DNA of 64,000 nucleotides from the NCBI GenBank assembly GCA_965199555.1, contig CBDASJ010000024.1:62001-126000 (forward strand), given 5' to 3'. This document shows, piece by piece, positions 24,655 to 35,671 of the stretch (positions are counted from its first letter, which is position 1; the number at the start of each line of letters is the position of its first letter). The notes beneath the pieces were generated by a model that saw nothing but the letters and a program-made list of their open reading frames with translations, was not told the origin of the DNA and searched no databases. The DNA is from LMUY01 sp965199555 (lineage in GTDB: Bacteria; Pseudomonadota; Alphaproteobacteria; Acetobacterales; Acetobacteraceae). Both the position numbers and the translations under genes were made by a program.

Positions 24655-24891
24655 TCAGGCGCTCCGTCTGGCAACGGACGCCATACCAAGCACTTGCCGA
24701 GCACGTTCGAGTTGAGCCAATTCCACCTTGCGAGGCGGGCGCGGCGGCTCAAGGCCGGCTTGCCGCAGTTGAGCGATCACATCGTGTATCGTGGCATCGC
24801 CACCGAGCAGATCGGCCGCTCCTGAGGCTGATACCTCGCCCTTGGCGTAGCTGAGGATGGCAGGGTGGATCGGCGGGACGATGCTGTTCAT
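24655..24891 (-). CDS. Antitoxin-like small protein (UPF0175-like)
   Basis: A 78-aa protein. Its centre (ILSYAKGEVSASGAADLLGG.ATIHDVIAQLRQAGLEPP) has the helix-turn-helix-like layout seen in UPF0175 antitoxins: a short operon-proximal strand, then an alpha-helical DNA-binding pair. A basic, Arg-containing tail ends the protein. The start overlaps the upstream PIN gene by 4 bp (ATGA), the usual toxin-antitoxin coupling, though here toxin precedes antitoxin. The family assignment is by pattern only. Confidence 0.65.
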   Translation of the reverse strand: MNSIVPPIHPAILSYAKGEVSASGAADLLGGDATIHDVIAQLRQAGLEPPRPPRKVELAQLERARQVLGMASVARRSA

Positions 24892-25415
24892 GGCAGAGGC
24901 TTCGTTGGAGTGCGGTTTGAGACAGCGCTGGCAGTGGGAGCTTTGGCGACCGCGGCGCGCCAGGCCACCTCAGCCGAGGGTATGATGCCCCTTTCCTCGG
25001 CCAACTCAAGGAAACTCAACGTGGTCAGCACCGCGATCCCACGTAACTCCGGCTCTTGCGCCACCATCCGAGGCACCCGGCGATCTTCGTACACGACGAG
25101 AGTGGTGCCTGGACCACTTGCCAGGTGATCATGCAGCCACTCAATAATGGCGAGCTCCCCGGCATGTCGCGGCGCCTTCATGCCGCGCTCGATCGCCAGG
25201 CTGTAGAGGGCGACGGTCTCGGTCTCCACGATGTCGGCGACGCCAGCAGCGAGCCAAGCGGCGATTTGCTGGGCAAAGTCCTTGCTCAGCAATCTCGTCG
25301 CTTCGAGCGCCACCACGTCCGGGATGACCACCCGTCCCATCGCCGTAAGCACGTCGAGCGCCTCGCCAGCAGCGAGATGGATCAGTGGAGCGGTATCCGG
25401 AACTATGACGATCAT
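24888..25415 (-). CDS. PIN-domain protein (DUF3368-like), probable toxin
   Basis: A 175-aa protein with the four acidic PIN positions in order: Asp7 in VPDTAPLIHL, Glu38 in ALEATR, Glu87 in HAGELAIIEW and Asp111 in YEDRRVPRM. PIN toxins are Mg-dependent RNases. The C-terminal third (residues 128-175) extends past the usual PIN core. The following antitoxin-like gene overlaps it by 4 bp. Base composition here is visibly less G/C-biased than in neighbouring operons, consistent with acquisition. Confidence 0.78.
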   Translation of the reverse strand: MIVIVPDTAPLIHLAAGEALDVLTAMGRVVIPDVVALEATRLLSKDFAQQIAAWLAAGVADIVETETVALYSLAIERGMKAPRHAGELAIIEWLHDHLASGPGTTLVVYEDRRVPRMVAQEPELRGIAVLTTLSFLELAEERGIIPSAEVAWRAAVAKAPTASAVSNRTPTKPLP

Positions 25416-25478
25416 ACCGCTGGCTGCCCCACGTCGCGCAATGAACAGCCGGGCGGGAGCGACCTACGTCCGTGCCTG

Positions 25479-26402
25479 TCAGGCCCGTTGCGGCATGCCC
25501 TCCGGGGTCACCGTCGCCACCAGGGAGGCGTCCAGCCGTTCGTAGCCGTGGTAGTCGATGGTGGCGTACAGCTCCTTGCGGGTCTGCATCGCGTCGATGC
25601 GGTTCTGTGTGCCGCCATCCTTGGCGATGGCCGCGTACAACTCCTCCTGCGCCTTGGACGCGACCCGCAGGGAGCTGACGGGCCAGATCACCATCTTATA
25701 GCCCATCTCCTCGAACTCGGCGGCGGTGAAGAACGGGGTGCGGCCGAACTCGGTCATGTTGGCCAGCAACGGCACGCCGGGCATGCGCCGGGCGAACTCG
25801 CGGAACATCTCGGCATTGTGCAGCGCTTCGGGGAAGATGGCGTCGGCACCGGCCTCCATGAACAGCTTGGCGCGGGCCACCGCACCGTCCATGCCTTCGC
25901 TGGCGGCGGCGTCCGTGCGGGCCAGCACCATCAGGTGGCGCCGGGCCTTAGCGCAGGCGGCGACCTTGGCCGCCATGTCCCGCGGGTCCGCCAGCTTCTT
26001 GTCGTTGAGGTGGCCGCATTTCTTCGGCAGCAACTGGTCTTCGATATGGACCCCGGCCGCGCCCGCATCCTCGAACGCGCGCACCATGTGCATGCAGTTC
26101 AGCGCCTCGCCATAGCCGGTGTCGCCGTCCACCAGCAGCGGCAGCCCGGCGGAGCGGGTGATCTGCCGGACAAAGAAGCACACCTCGTCCACGGTGATCA
26201 CGCCCAGATCCGGCAAGCCCATGGAGGCGGTCATCGCCGCGCCGGATAGGTAAAGCGCGTCGAAACCGGCCTGCCTGGCCTGCAACGCCGCCATGCCGTT
26301 ATGGGCACCGGGCATGCGCAGGATGCCGGGGCGTGCCAGCAGGGCGCGGAGCCGGTCTCCGGCAGGCTCGCGGGGCAGGTCGGCGGCGACGAGGTAGGTC
26401 AT
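25479..26402 (-). CDS. Isocitrate lyase/PEP mutase family enzyme
   Basis: A 307-aa Mg-dependent lyase of the 2-methylisocitrate lyase/oxaloacetate decarboxylase superfamily. It shows DALYLSGAAMTASMGLPD, the metal Asp pair in VDGDTGYGEA, HIEDQLLPKKCGH with the catalytic Cys loop and LARTDA. KKCGH favours a lyase such as PrpB-like methylisocitrate lyase, but prpC and prpD are absent nearby. The start at 26402 is preceded by GGGAGA six bases upstream. It is divergent from coxG. Confidence 0.88.
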   Translation of the reverse strand: MTYLVAADLPREPAGDRLRALLARPGILRMPGAHNGMAALQARQAGFDALYLSGAAMTASMGLPDLGVITVDEVCFFVRQITRSAGLPLLVDGDTGYGEALNCMHMVRAFEDAGAAGVHIEDQLLPKKCGHLNDKKLADPRDMAAKVAACAKARRHLMVLARTDAAASEGMDGAVARAKLFMEAGADAIFPEALHNAEMFREFARRMPGVPLLANMTEFGRTPFFTAAEFEEMGYKMVIWPVSSLRVASKAQEELYAAIAKDGGTQNRIDAMQTRKELYATIDYHGYERLDASLVATVTPEGMPQRA

Positions 26403-26541
26403 GGTGGGTCTCCCTGGTTCAGCACAGATAAGGTGCGGCGGAAGCCCCAGCAATCGCCGCCGCGCCCTCGGCAACCCACAGACGGTTGCGCGCGTCTGCG
26501 CCATGGCGGACATTGGTCCACTGACTGGAGAGTATTGATCA

Positions 26542-27180
26542 ATGGACATGACCGGCGAGCGACGCATTCCCGCACCGCGCCAGAAGGTGTGGGATGCGCT
26601 GAACGACCCCGAGGTGTTGAAGGCGGCAATCCCCGGCTGCAAGACGCTGGAGAAGACCTCCGATACCGACATGAAGGCCACGGCAGCGGTGCGCATCGGT
26701 CCGATCGCGGCGCAGTTCACGGGCAAGGTGCAACTGCTGGACCTCAACCCGCCCACCTCCTACCGCATCGCCGGGGAAGGGCAGGGCGGCGTCGCGGGCT
26801 TCGCCAATGGCGGCGCCACGGTGCACCTGTCCGACGACGGCGCGTTCACCCTGCTGCAGTACGAGGTCAAGGCGCAGGTGGGTGGCAAGATCGCCCAGCT
26901 CGGCGCCCGGCTGATCGACGCCACGGCGAAGCAGATGGCGGACCAGTTCTTTGACCGCTTCAGCGCCGAAGTGTCCGCCCCGCAGGAACTGGCGGCCGAT
27001 GGCGTGCTGGTGGGCGGCATCCAGGCGGTGATGAGCCAGCCCGGACCGCAGGCGCCCGCCGCCGTCAACCTGCTGGCGATGATCCCGAAGGAGCCGTACG
27101 GCTACCCGCTGGTGTTCTGGATCGGCAGCGTGGTGTTCCTGGCGATCTTCATACTGATCTTCGGAAGCTACGTTTTTTGA
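26542..27180 (+). CDS. coxG: CoxG-type SRPBCC membrane-anchored protein
   Basis: A 212-aa protein: an N-terminal SRPBCC domain (GERRIPAPRQKVWDALNDPEVL, IPGCKTLEK, about residues 1-150), a linker and a C-terminal membrane helix (PLVFWIGSVVFLAIFILIFGSYVF). CoxG anchors carbon-monoxide dehydrogenase to the inner membrane in carboxydotrophs. No coxMSL structural genes lie near, so it may serve another molybdenum hydroxylase. Its stop overlaps the TTG start of the MoxR-type ATPase (TTGA, 27177-27180). The ATG is preceded by GGAGAG. Confidence 0.88.
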   Translation: MDMTGERRIPAPRQKVWDALNDPEVLKAAIPGCKTLEKTSDTDMKATAAVRIGPIAAQFTGKVQLLDLNPPTSYRIAGEGQGGVAGFANGGATVHLSDDGAFTLLQYEVKAQVGGKIAQLGARLIDATAKQMADQFFDRFSAEVSAPQELAADGVLVGGIQAVMSQPGPQAPAAVNLLAMIPKEPYGYPLVFWIGSVVFLAIFILIFGSYVF

Positions 27181-28070
27181 CCCTGCTGCCGACCTCGGTC
27201 GACGCGACGGCCACGCTGCTGCAAGACCAGGGCTACGTTGCCGATCGCGGGTTGGCGACCACGGTGCACCTGGCGCTCACCATGGCGCGGCCGCTGTTCC
27301 TGGAAGGCGAGCCCGGCACCGGCAAGACGGAGATCGCCCGCGTGCTGGCCGCCGGCCTGGGGCGGCGGCTGGTGCGGCTGCAATGCTACGACGGGATGGA
27401 CCTGTCGGCCGCTGCCTATGAGTGGGACCGCGCGCGGCAGTTGCTGGCCATCCGCCTGGCGGAAGCGCAGGGGAACACGGCGGCGGTGGCGCGCGACATC
27501 TATGCCCGCGAATACCTGCAAGCCCGCCCGCTGCTTGCCGCCATCGATCCGGATCTGCCGCCCGCCGTGTTGCTGATCGACGAGTTGGACCGGGCCGACG
27601 AGCCGTTCGAGGCCTTTCTGCTGGAGCTGCTGGCGGATTTCCAAATCACCGTGCCGGAGTTCGGCACGGTCCAGGCGGCGGTCCCGCCCGTGGTGGTGCT
27701 GACCTCCAACCGCACACGGGAGGTGCATGACGCCATCCGCCGGCGCTGCCTGTATCAATGGGTGGATTACCCCGATGCGGCGCGCGAGCGGGCCATCCTG
27801 CGCGCCCGCGCCCCGGGCCTGCCGGAGCGGCTGTCCGCCCAGGTGGTGGCCTTTGTCCAGCAACTGCGCGGAGCCGAGCTGTTCAAGCTGCCGGGCGTGG
27901 CGGAAACGATCGACTGGTCGCGCGCCCTGGCGCACATGGACCACGTGGAACTGACGCCGGAGGCCGTGGACGCCACACTGGGCGTGCTGTTGAAATACCA
28001 GGACGACATCGCCCGGGTACGCGGCGCCACCGCGGCAGCGATGGTGGCGGGGGTGAAGAACGCCGCCTGA
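27177..28070 (+). CDS. coxD: MoxR-family AAA ATPase (CoxD-like)
   Basis: A 297-aa AAA+ ATPase. Walker A is GEPGTGKTE (about residues 42-50), Walker B is VLLIDELDRAD, sensor 1 is VVLTSNRTRE and the arginine region is RRRCLYQWVDYP. CoxD-type MoxR proteins help insert the Mo-S-Cu centre of CO dehydrogenase, together with the VWA protein CoxE. No CoxE follows; the next gene is convergent. It begins with the rare start TTG, coupled to coxG. Confidence 0.88.
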   Translation: MTLLPTSVDATATLLQDQGYVADRGLATTVHLALTMARPLFLEGEPGTGKTEIARVLAAGLGRRLVRLQCYDGMDLSAAAYEWDRARQLLAIRLAEAQGNTAAVARDIYAREYLQARPLLAAIDPDLPPAVLLIDELDRADEPFEAFLLELLADFQITVPEFGTVQAAVPPVVVLTSNRTREVHDAIRRRCLYQWVDYPDAARERAILRARAPGLPERLSAQVVAFVQQLRGAELFKLPGVAETIDWSRALAHMDHVELTPEAVDATLGVLLKYQDDIARVRGATAAAMVAGVKNAA

Positions 28071-28104
28071 TCCCCACGACGCGATCGTGGTCGGCGGCGC
28101 CAGG

Positions 28105-29226
28105 CTAGCCGGGCGTGGCGGAGGGCACGGACGCCAGCGCGGTGCGCCGCCGGCTGGACAGGTGGGTGAGCAGCGGGTTTTCCACCCAGGCATGGATCAG
28201 CAGCGCCACCAGGATCGAAGCCAGGCAGGCGCCGACGAAGAACAGCGGCAGGATGCCCGGCACCGCACCCAGGCCCAGCTTGCGCGTCACTTGCAGGCAG
28301 GCGGACAACACGATGCCATGCGACAAATAAAGTGAATACGAAGCGTCCCCCACCAGCAGCAGCGGCCACAGCCGGCGCATGCCGTATCGCCGCTCCAGCG
28401 CCACCGCCCCGGCGACGATCGCCAGCGCGGGCAGGCCGTTGGCCACCCAATGCGGCGCATCGATGAAGCCGGCCAGGCTCAGTTGCAGAAAGCCGGCGGG
28501 GATCAGCACCCAGGCCAGGGCCGCGGGCAGCACGCGGTCGTGCATGAACGCCACCGCCAGCCCGACCCCGAAGCCGAAATCCAGCACCATGCTGGAGCCA
28601 TAGAACTGCACGAAAAGGTTTGGCCCCGGCATCAGCGCCGCCACCGCTACCGAGCCGACCTGCCACACCGCCAGGACGATCAGCAACGGCCTGTCGGGCA
28701 GGAACAGCAGGGCGCCGAACACGGCGTAGAAATACATCTCGTAGTTCAGCGTCCATCCCGGCTCCAGCACCGGGAAAACCAGCCCGGTATGCGGCTGCGG
28801 CGCCGGCAGGAACAGGTACGACATGGCCGTGTGGTACAGGTCGAACTGGCCGCTTTGCACCAGGGAAGGCAGGAGCAGCATCATGGCCACGATGAAGCTG
28901 GTCAGCACCCAGTATAGCGGCACGATGCGCACCAGCCGGTTCCAATAGAACACCGCCGTGCCGGTGCGCCTGGACCGTGCGGTCAGCCACATGACGAAAC
29001 CGCTGATGACGAAGAAGATGTCGACGCCGCGCGCCATCCATTCGGGCCACGGGCCGGCATAGCCCAAACGCCCGAGCTGGCCGCCGAGATGGAACACCAT
29101 CACCATGGTCGCGGCAACGGCGCGCAGGTACTGGATGGAGACGACCTGGCGCGACGAAGCGGCCCGATCCCGGGCGGGAATCAGGCCAAGGAAGCGGCGG
29201 CCAGCGGTAGAGGTCACGGCATCCAT
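28105..29226 (-). CDS. Acyltransferase-3 family membrane protein
   Basis: A 373-aa polytopic inner-membrane acyltransferase (OafA/YrhL type) with about ten hydrophobic spans. The N-terminal SIQYLRAVAATMVMVFHL carries the catalytic His, followed by VDIFFVISGFVMWLTA and WNRLVRIVPLYW. Family members O-acetylate or O-acylate surface polysaccharides, peptidoglycan or lipids. It lies convergent to the MoxR gene, with no polysaccharide cluster adjacent, although sugar-nucleotide genes start 0.1 kb upstream in the same direction. Confidence 0.9.
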   Translation of the reverse strand: MDAVTSTAGRRFLGLIPARDRAASSRQVVSIQYLRAVAATMVMVFHLGGQLGRLGYAGPWPEWMARGVDIFFVISGFVMWLTARSRRTGTAVFYWNRLVRIVPLYWVLTSFIVAMMLLLPSLVQSGQFDLYHTAMSYLFLPAPQPHTGLVFPVLEPGWTLNYEMYFYAVFGALLFLPDRPLLIVLAVWQVGSVAVAALMPGPNLFVQFYGSSMVLDFGFGVGLAVAFMHDRVLPAALAWVLIPAGFLQLSLAGFIDAPHWVANGLPALAIVAGAVALERRYGMRRLWPLLLVGDASYSLYLSHGIVLSACLQVTRKLGLGAVPGILPLFFVGACLASILVALLIHAWVENPLLTHLSSRRRTALASVPSATPG

Positions 29227-29318
29227 CCTTCCGTCGCGGGGCCGTCGGCTATGTCCATCCCGGCGCCTGTAATCTGCCGCATCACGCCTTTACGGAGGCT
29301 GAAGCCCCAACCCTAAAC

Positions 29319-30143
29319 TCAGGCCGGGCGCCGTGCCTGTCCCGCCGCCATGTCGTCGATTACGCGGCGCGCCGCATCGCGCGGCGAGGCTGCCCGGATG
29401 ATCGGACGCCCCACCACGAGGTAATCCGCCCCGCGTGCGACGGCTTCGCCGGGCGTAGCGGTGCGGCGCTGGTCGCCGGGGTCGTCGCCGGGGAGCCGGA
29501 TGCCGGGCGTCACCACCAGCAAATCCCGTCCGGCCAGCGCCCGCAACGCGTCCGGGTCGTCGGCAGCGGAGGCGATCACGCCGGCGCAGCCGGCCTCGGC
29601 TGCATCCCGCACCCGGCGGGCCACCAGCGTGCGGACGTCTTCCGCATAACCCATACGCTGCAACCCGGCATCGTCCAGGCTGGTCAGCACGGTCACGGCC
29701 AGGATCCCCAGGTCGGAGCCCGCCGCCCCTGCCGCCGCGGCCGACAGAATATGCGGGTCGCCATGCACGGTCAGGAAGCGGGCGCCCCGACGCGCCACCG
29801 CGGCTACGCCATGGCGCACCGTTTCGCCGATGTCATACAATTTGTAGTCCAGGAACACGTCCCGCCCGGCGCCCACCAGCGCATCGACCAGGGCGCTAGC
29901 CCCAGGCTGGAACAACAGCCAATAGCCGAGCTTGAAGAAATGCACTGTGCCGTCCAGCGCGTCCACCGCGCGCCGGGCATCGTCCAGGGTCGGCACGTCC
30001 AGCGCCACGATCAGCCGCCGATCAACCCCGCCCGCTTTGGCTTCTTCGCCCCTTTCTCCCGGGAGAGAGGCCGTGTGCTCCACGATGCCCTCAGCCTGGT
30101 CGCTCGCAGCGGAGGCGGGCTTGACGGCGGTGAAGGGGCTCAA
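29319..30143 (-). CDS. pyrF: Orotidine 5'-phosphate decarboxylase
   Basis: A 274-aa enzyme making UMP from OMP. The catalytic Lys/Asp cluster FLDYKLYDIGETV, the phosphate-binding VTPGIRLPGDDPGDQRR and DYLVVGRPI are seen. The conserved part begins at RLIVALDVP (about residue 44), so the protein carries an extra N-terminal 43 residues, part of which is encoded by a palindrome (30051-30070). The ATG at 30143 overlaps the mutase stop as ATGA, which supports this start; a GTG near 30080 is an alternative. Confidence 0.92.
   Translation of the reverse strand: MSPFTAVKPASAASDQAEGIVEHTASLPGERGEEAKAGGVDRRLIVALDVPTLDDARRAVDALDGTVHFFKLGYWLLFQPGASALVDALVGAGRDVFLDYKLYDIGETVRHGVAAVARRGARFLTVHGDPHILSAAAAGAAGSDLGILAVTVLTSLDDAGLQRMGYAEDVRTLVARRVRDAAEAGCAGVIASAADDPDALRALAGRDLLVVTPGIRLPGDDPGDQRRTATPGEAVARGADYLVVGRPIIRAASPRDAARRVIDDMAAGQARRPA
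30051..30070. repeat. Repeat-family palindrome inside the pyrF leader
   Basis: CCTTTCTCCCGGGAGAGAGG is a near-perfect palindrome resembling the arms of the intergenic family (CTCTCCC/GGGAGAG) but without the GCCAGC centre. It is translated as part of the nonconserved PyrF N-terminal extension. Confidence 0.6.
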
Positions 30144-31558
30144 TGCCCGGCGTTGGCGCCGGAGAAGTCGGGGGCGGCGAGGCCCGAGGCGGCGAGTTGC
30201 GCCGAGAGCGCTGCCTTCAGCCGGTCGAGCCCGGCCTCACTCGTCGCTTCACACCGCGCCACCAGCACCGCCTGGGTGTTGGAGGCACGCAGCAGCCACC
30301 AGCCATCCGCCGTCGCCACCCGGACGCCGTCGATGTCGGCCACGGTGGCGCCCTCCTGCTTCAAGCGCGCCGCCACTTCCTCGATCACGCCGAACTTGCG
30401 CGTGTCCGGGCAGTCGAACCGCAGCTCCGGCGTGTTGATCACCTGCGGCATCGCTTCCCTTACGGCGGACAGCTTGCCGTTCATGCGCGCCACGATGCCC
30501 AGCAACCGGACCGCCGCGTACAGCGCGTCGTCGAACCCGTACCAGCGGTCGGCGAAGAACACGTGGCCACTCATCTCGCCTGCCAGAGGCGAGCCGGTTT
30601 CCGCCATCTTCGCCTTGATCAGCGAGTGCCCGGTCTTCCACATCAGCGGGGTGCCGCCGGCCCTGCCCACTTCGTCGAACAGCACCTGGCTCGCCTTCAC
30701 GTCGGCTATGATGGTGCCCTTGGGGTGGGATTTCAGCACGTCGCGCGCCAGGATCACCAGCAACTGGTCGCCGAACAGCATTGCGCCGCCGTCGTCCACC
30801 ACGCCGATGCGGTCGGCGTCGCCGTCGAAGGCGATGCCGAGGTCGGCGCCCTGCTCCTGCACGGCCGCAATGAGCTGCTCCAGGTTCTTCGGCACGGTCG
30901 GGTCGGGGTGGTGCGCCGGGAAGTTGCCGTCCACCGTGCCGTTCAGCACGGTGTGCTTGCCGGGCAGGGTCTGCACCAGCCGCGCCAGCACGTTGCCCGC
31001 CGCGCCGTTGCCGTTGTCCCACACGACGTTGAGGATGCGGTCGCCGCCGTCCCAATCGCTGATCAGCCGGGCGATGTACTCGGCTACCACGTCCACGTTG
31101 CGGCAGGAGCCCGCCGCCTCCGCCACCACGTCCCCGGCGGCGGCGATCGTGCCGATCTGCTGGATCTGCGGGCCGAAGAACGGCTTGCGGCCCAGCATCA
31201 TCTTGAAGCCGTTGTAGTCCGGCGGGTTGTGACTGCCGGTGACCATGACGGCGCCCGCCGTCTCCATCGTGGTGGCCGTGTAGTACAGCATCGGTGTCGG
31301 GCACAGGCCGACCCGCAGCACTTCCAGCCCGCACGCCATCAGGCCGCGGACCAGCTCCGGCTCCAGCGACGGCGAGGACAGCCGGCCGTCGAACCCGACC
31401 GCGACCGTGGTGCCGCCGCCGCGGGCAACGATCGTGCCGAAGGCGCGGCCGATCGCGAAGGCATCGGCCGGGTGCAGCGTCTTACCCACCACGCCGCGGA
31501 TGTCGTATTCGCGCAGCGATGTGGGGTCGAAATCGTGCCGGAAGTTCGTCGTCATCAA
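30140..31558 (-). CDS. Phosphomannomutase/phosphoglucomutase (AlgC-type)
   Basis: A 472-aa alpha-D-phosphohexomutase interconverting hexose 6- and 1-phosphates. Phosphoserine loop VMVTGSHNPPDYNG, metal loop FDGDADRIGV, sugar-binding loop GEMSGHVFF and phosphate loop RASNTQAV are all present in order. N-terminal REYDIRGVVG is typical. It lies between galU and pyrF with 4-bp overlaps on both sides, linking hexose-1-phosphate supply to UDP-sugar synthesis. Confidence 0.94.
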   Translation of the reverse strand: MMTTNFRHDFDPTSLREYDIRGVVGKTLHPADAFAIGRAFGTIVARGGGTTVAVGFDGRLSSPSLEPELVRGLMACGLEVLRVGLCPTPMLYYTATTMETAGAVMVTGSHNPPDYNGFKMMLGRKPFFGPQIQQIGTIAAAGDVVAEAAGSCRNVDVVAEYIARLISDWDGGDRILNVVWDNGNGAAGNVLARLVQTLPGKHTVLNGTVDGNFPAHHPDPTVPKNLEQLIAAVQEQGADLGIAFDGDADRIGVVDDGGAMLFGDQLLVILARDVLKSHPKGTIIADVKASQVLFDEVGRAGGTPLMWKTGHSLIKAKMAETGSPLAGEMSGHVFFADRWYGFDDALYAAVRLLGIVARMNGKLSAVREAMPQVINTPELRFDCPDTRKFGVIEEVAARLKQEGATVADIDGVRVATADGWWLLRASNTQAVLVARCEATSEAGLDRLKAALSAQLAASGLAAPDFSGANAGH

Positions 31559-32421
31559 CGGTATTTCACCAGGAATTTGCGGACCGCGTCGCTCAAGTCA
31601 GGGCGTTTCAGCGCAAAGGCGATCTGCGCTTCCAGGAAGCCGACCTTGTCGCCGCAATCGAACCGCTCGCCTTCGTAGCGCAAGCCGTGGAACGGCGTAT
31701 TGCCGATCATCTTGGCCATGGCGTCGGTCAACTGCACCTCGTTGCCGGCGCCGCGCTCCATCTTGGACAGATGCTGGACGACGTCCGGCATCAGCACGTA
31801 GCGGCCGATGATGGACAGGTTGGACGGGGCGTCCTTCGGGTCCGGCTTTTCCACCAGGCCCCGCACCTCGACCAGGCGGCCATCGTCGTTGGCGATGTCG
31901 AGGATGCCGTAGCGGTTGGTTTGCTCGCGCGGTACCTCGGTCACGGCGACCACGTTGCCGCCGGTCTGCGCATAGGCTTCGGCCAGTTGTTGCAGGCAAG
32001 GCGTCTTGCTCAGCACCAGGTCGTCCGGCAGCAGGATGGCGAACGGGTCTTCGCCGATAAAGGACCGTGCGCACCAGATGGCGTGGCCCAGGCCAAGCGG
32101 AACCTGCTGCCGCACGGAAGCGATGGAACCCGGCGGCAGCGCCTGGTCGTTCAGCATCTTCAGCACGTCTGCTTTGCCGCGCTCGCGCAGGGTGGCTTCC
32201 AGCTCGAACGCGATGTCGAAATGCTCGACCAGGGCGATCTTGCCGCGGCCGGTGACCATGCAGAACTGCTCGATCCCGGCGGCGCGGGCTTCCTCGACGG
32301 CATACTGGATCAACGGCTTGTCGACGACCGGCAGCATTTCCTTCGCGGTCGCCTTGGTGGCGGGCAGGAATCGGGTCCCCAGGCCCGCGACGGGAAGCAC
32401 AGCCTTTCGCAGCGGTTTCAT
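31555..32421 (-). CDS. galU: UTP-glucose-1-phosphate uridylyltransferase
   Basis: A 288-aa nucleotidyltransferase forming UDP-glucose from UTP and glucose-1-phosphate. The N-terminal VAGLGTRFLPATKATAKEMLPVVDKP is the nucleotide loop and catalytic Arg/Lys region; QQVPLGLGHAIWCA and ILLPDDLVL hold the metal Asp; GLVEKP and the C-terminal YEGERFDCGDK follow. First gene of galU-mutase-pyrF; UDP-glucose serves envelope polysaccharides. The next 114 bp upstream hold the likely promoter but no clear motif could be fixed. Confidence 0.95.
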   Translation of the reverse strand: MKPLRKAVLPVAGLGTRFLPATKATAKEMLPVVDKPLIQYAVEEARAAGIEQFCMVTGRGKIALVEHFDIAFELEATLRERGKADVLKMLNDQALPPGSIASVRQQVPLGLGHAIWCARSFIGEDPFAILLPDDLVLSKTPCLQQLAEAYAQTGGNVVAVTEVPREQTNRYGILDIANDDGRLVEVRGLVEKPDPKDAPSNLSIIGRYVLMPDVVQHLSKMERGAGNEVQLTDAMAKMIGNTPFHGLRYEGERFDCGDKVGFLEAQIAFALKRPDLSDAVRKFLVKYR

Positions 32422-32535
32422 TCATTGTTCCGAATTATGGCGGCGACGATCCCCGGAGCAAACCGGCCCCAAGGGGACGATTGGTCGCACGAGCCATCAT
32501 CATCGGCAAGGCACCTTACAACCCGGTAAGCTGGA

Positions 32536-34815
<2,280 letters not shown>

Positions 34816-34905
34816 CTGCCTTGCCGTTATCCGCCAGTTACCGACGGTGGCGACGATGATGCAAGTCGGGGATGAGGCGGGCGCGGGCCAGTCGAGGCGT
34901 CAGAA

Positions 34906-34988
34906 TGCGGTCGAGAAGACTCGAACTTCCACAGGGTTTCCCCCACAAGCACCTCAAGCTTGCGCGTCTACCATTTCGCCACGACCGC
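34906..34988 (-). tRNA. tRNA-Leu (anticodon GAG)
   Basis: An 83-nt class II tRNA. Acceptor GCGGTCG pairs with CGACCGC; the D arm contains AAATGGTAGA; the anticodon stem CAAGC/GCTTG holds loop TTGAGGT with GAG at 34953-34955. A long variable arm (TGGGGGAAACCCTGT) identifies Leu, and the T arm is GGAAG-TTCGAGT-CTTCT. The discriminator is A, and CCA is not encoded. It reads codon CUC. Divergent lipB starts 23 bp away. Confidence 0.97.
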
Positions 34989-35011
34989 ACCGTGGACGGC
35001 GGCTATAGCGG

Positions 35012-35671
35012 ATGAGCGGGGTGCTTTCAACCGGCCCGGCCTGGCGGGTGTCCGACGGGCTGGTGCCGTACGAGGCCGCCACGGCGGCAATGCAGGCCCA
35101 GGCGGCGGCGATCCGCGCCGGGGAAGCGGGGGAAACGGTGTGGCTGCTGGAGCACCCGCCGCTCTACACCGCCGGCACCAGCGCGCAGCCCGGCGACCTG
35201 TCCAACCCGGATGGCCTGCCCACCCACGATGCCGGCCGCGGCGGGCAATGGACCTATCACGGGCCGGGGCAGCGGACCGCCTACGTCATGCTGGACCTGA
35301 CGCAGCCGCATGGCCGGGTGGCCGCGCGCGACGTGCGCGCCTTTGTGTGGGGGCTGGAGCAATGGGTGATCACCGCGCTCGGCCAGTTGAACGTGCGCGG
35401 CGAACGCCGGGCGGGCCGCGTCGGCATCTGGGTGGCGGACGGCCAAGGCGGTGAGGCGAAGATCGCGGCGATCGGCGTGCGGGTGACGCGGTGGGTCAGT
35501 TGGCACGGCATCGCGCTCAACGTATCGCCCAACCTGGCGCATTTCGGCGGCATCGTGCCGTGCGGCATCCGCGAGCACGGCGTCACCAGCCTGGAAGCGT
35601 TGGGCCTGACGACGACGATGGAAGACGCGGATGTCGAGCTGCAAGCGGCATGGCCGAGGGTGTTCGCGTGA
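35012..35671 (+). CDS. lipB: Lipoyl(octanoyl) transferase
   Basis: A 219-aa enzyme moving octanoyl from ACP to lipoyl domains. The family motifs are in order: EHPPLYTAGTS, RGGQWTYHGPGQRTAYVMLDL, RAGRVGIWV, the catalytic Lys in AKIAAIGVRV, WHGIALNVSP and the catalytic Cys in VPCGIREHGVTS. The Cys/Lys dyad is intact. Its stop overlaps the GTG start of the aspartic-protease gene (GTGA). Confidence 0.95.
   Translation: MSGVLSTGPAWRVSDGLVPYEAATAAMQAQAAAIRAGEAGETVWLLEHPPLYTAGTSAQPGDLSNPDGLPTHDAGRGGQWTYHGPGQRTAYVMLDLTQPHGRVAARDVRAFVWGLEQWVITALGQLNVRGERRAGRVGIWVADGQGGEAKIAAIGVRVTRWVSWHGIALNVSPNLAHFGGIVPCGIREHGVTSLEALGLTTTMEDADVELQAAWPRVFA

Noticed and set aside
32422..32535. A riboswitch or small gene upstream of galU
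   Set aside because: No recognisable aptamer consensus or RBS-led frame; it simply holds the probable promoter.
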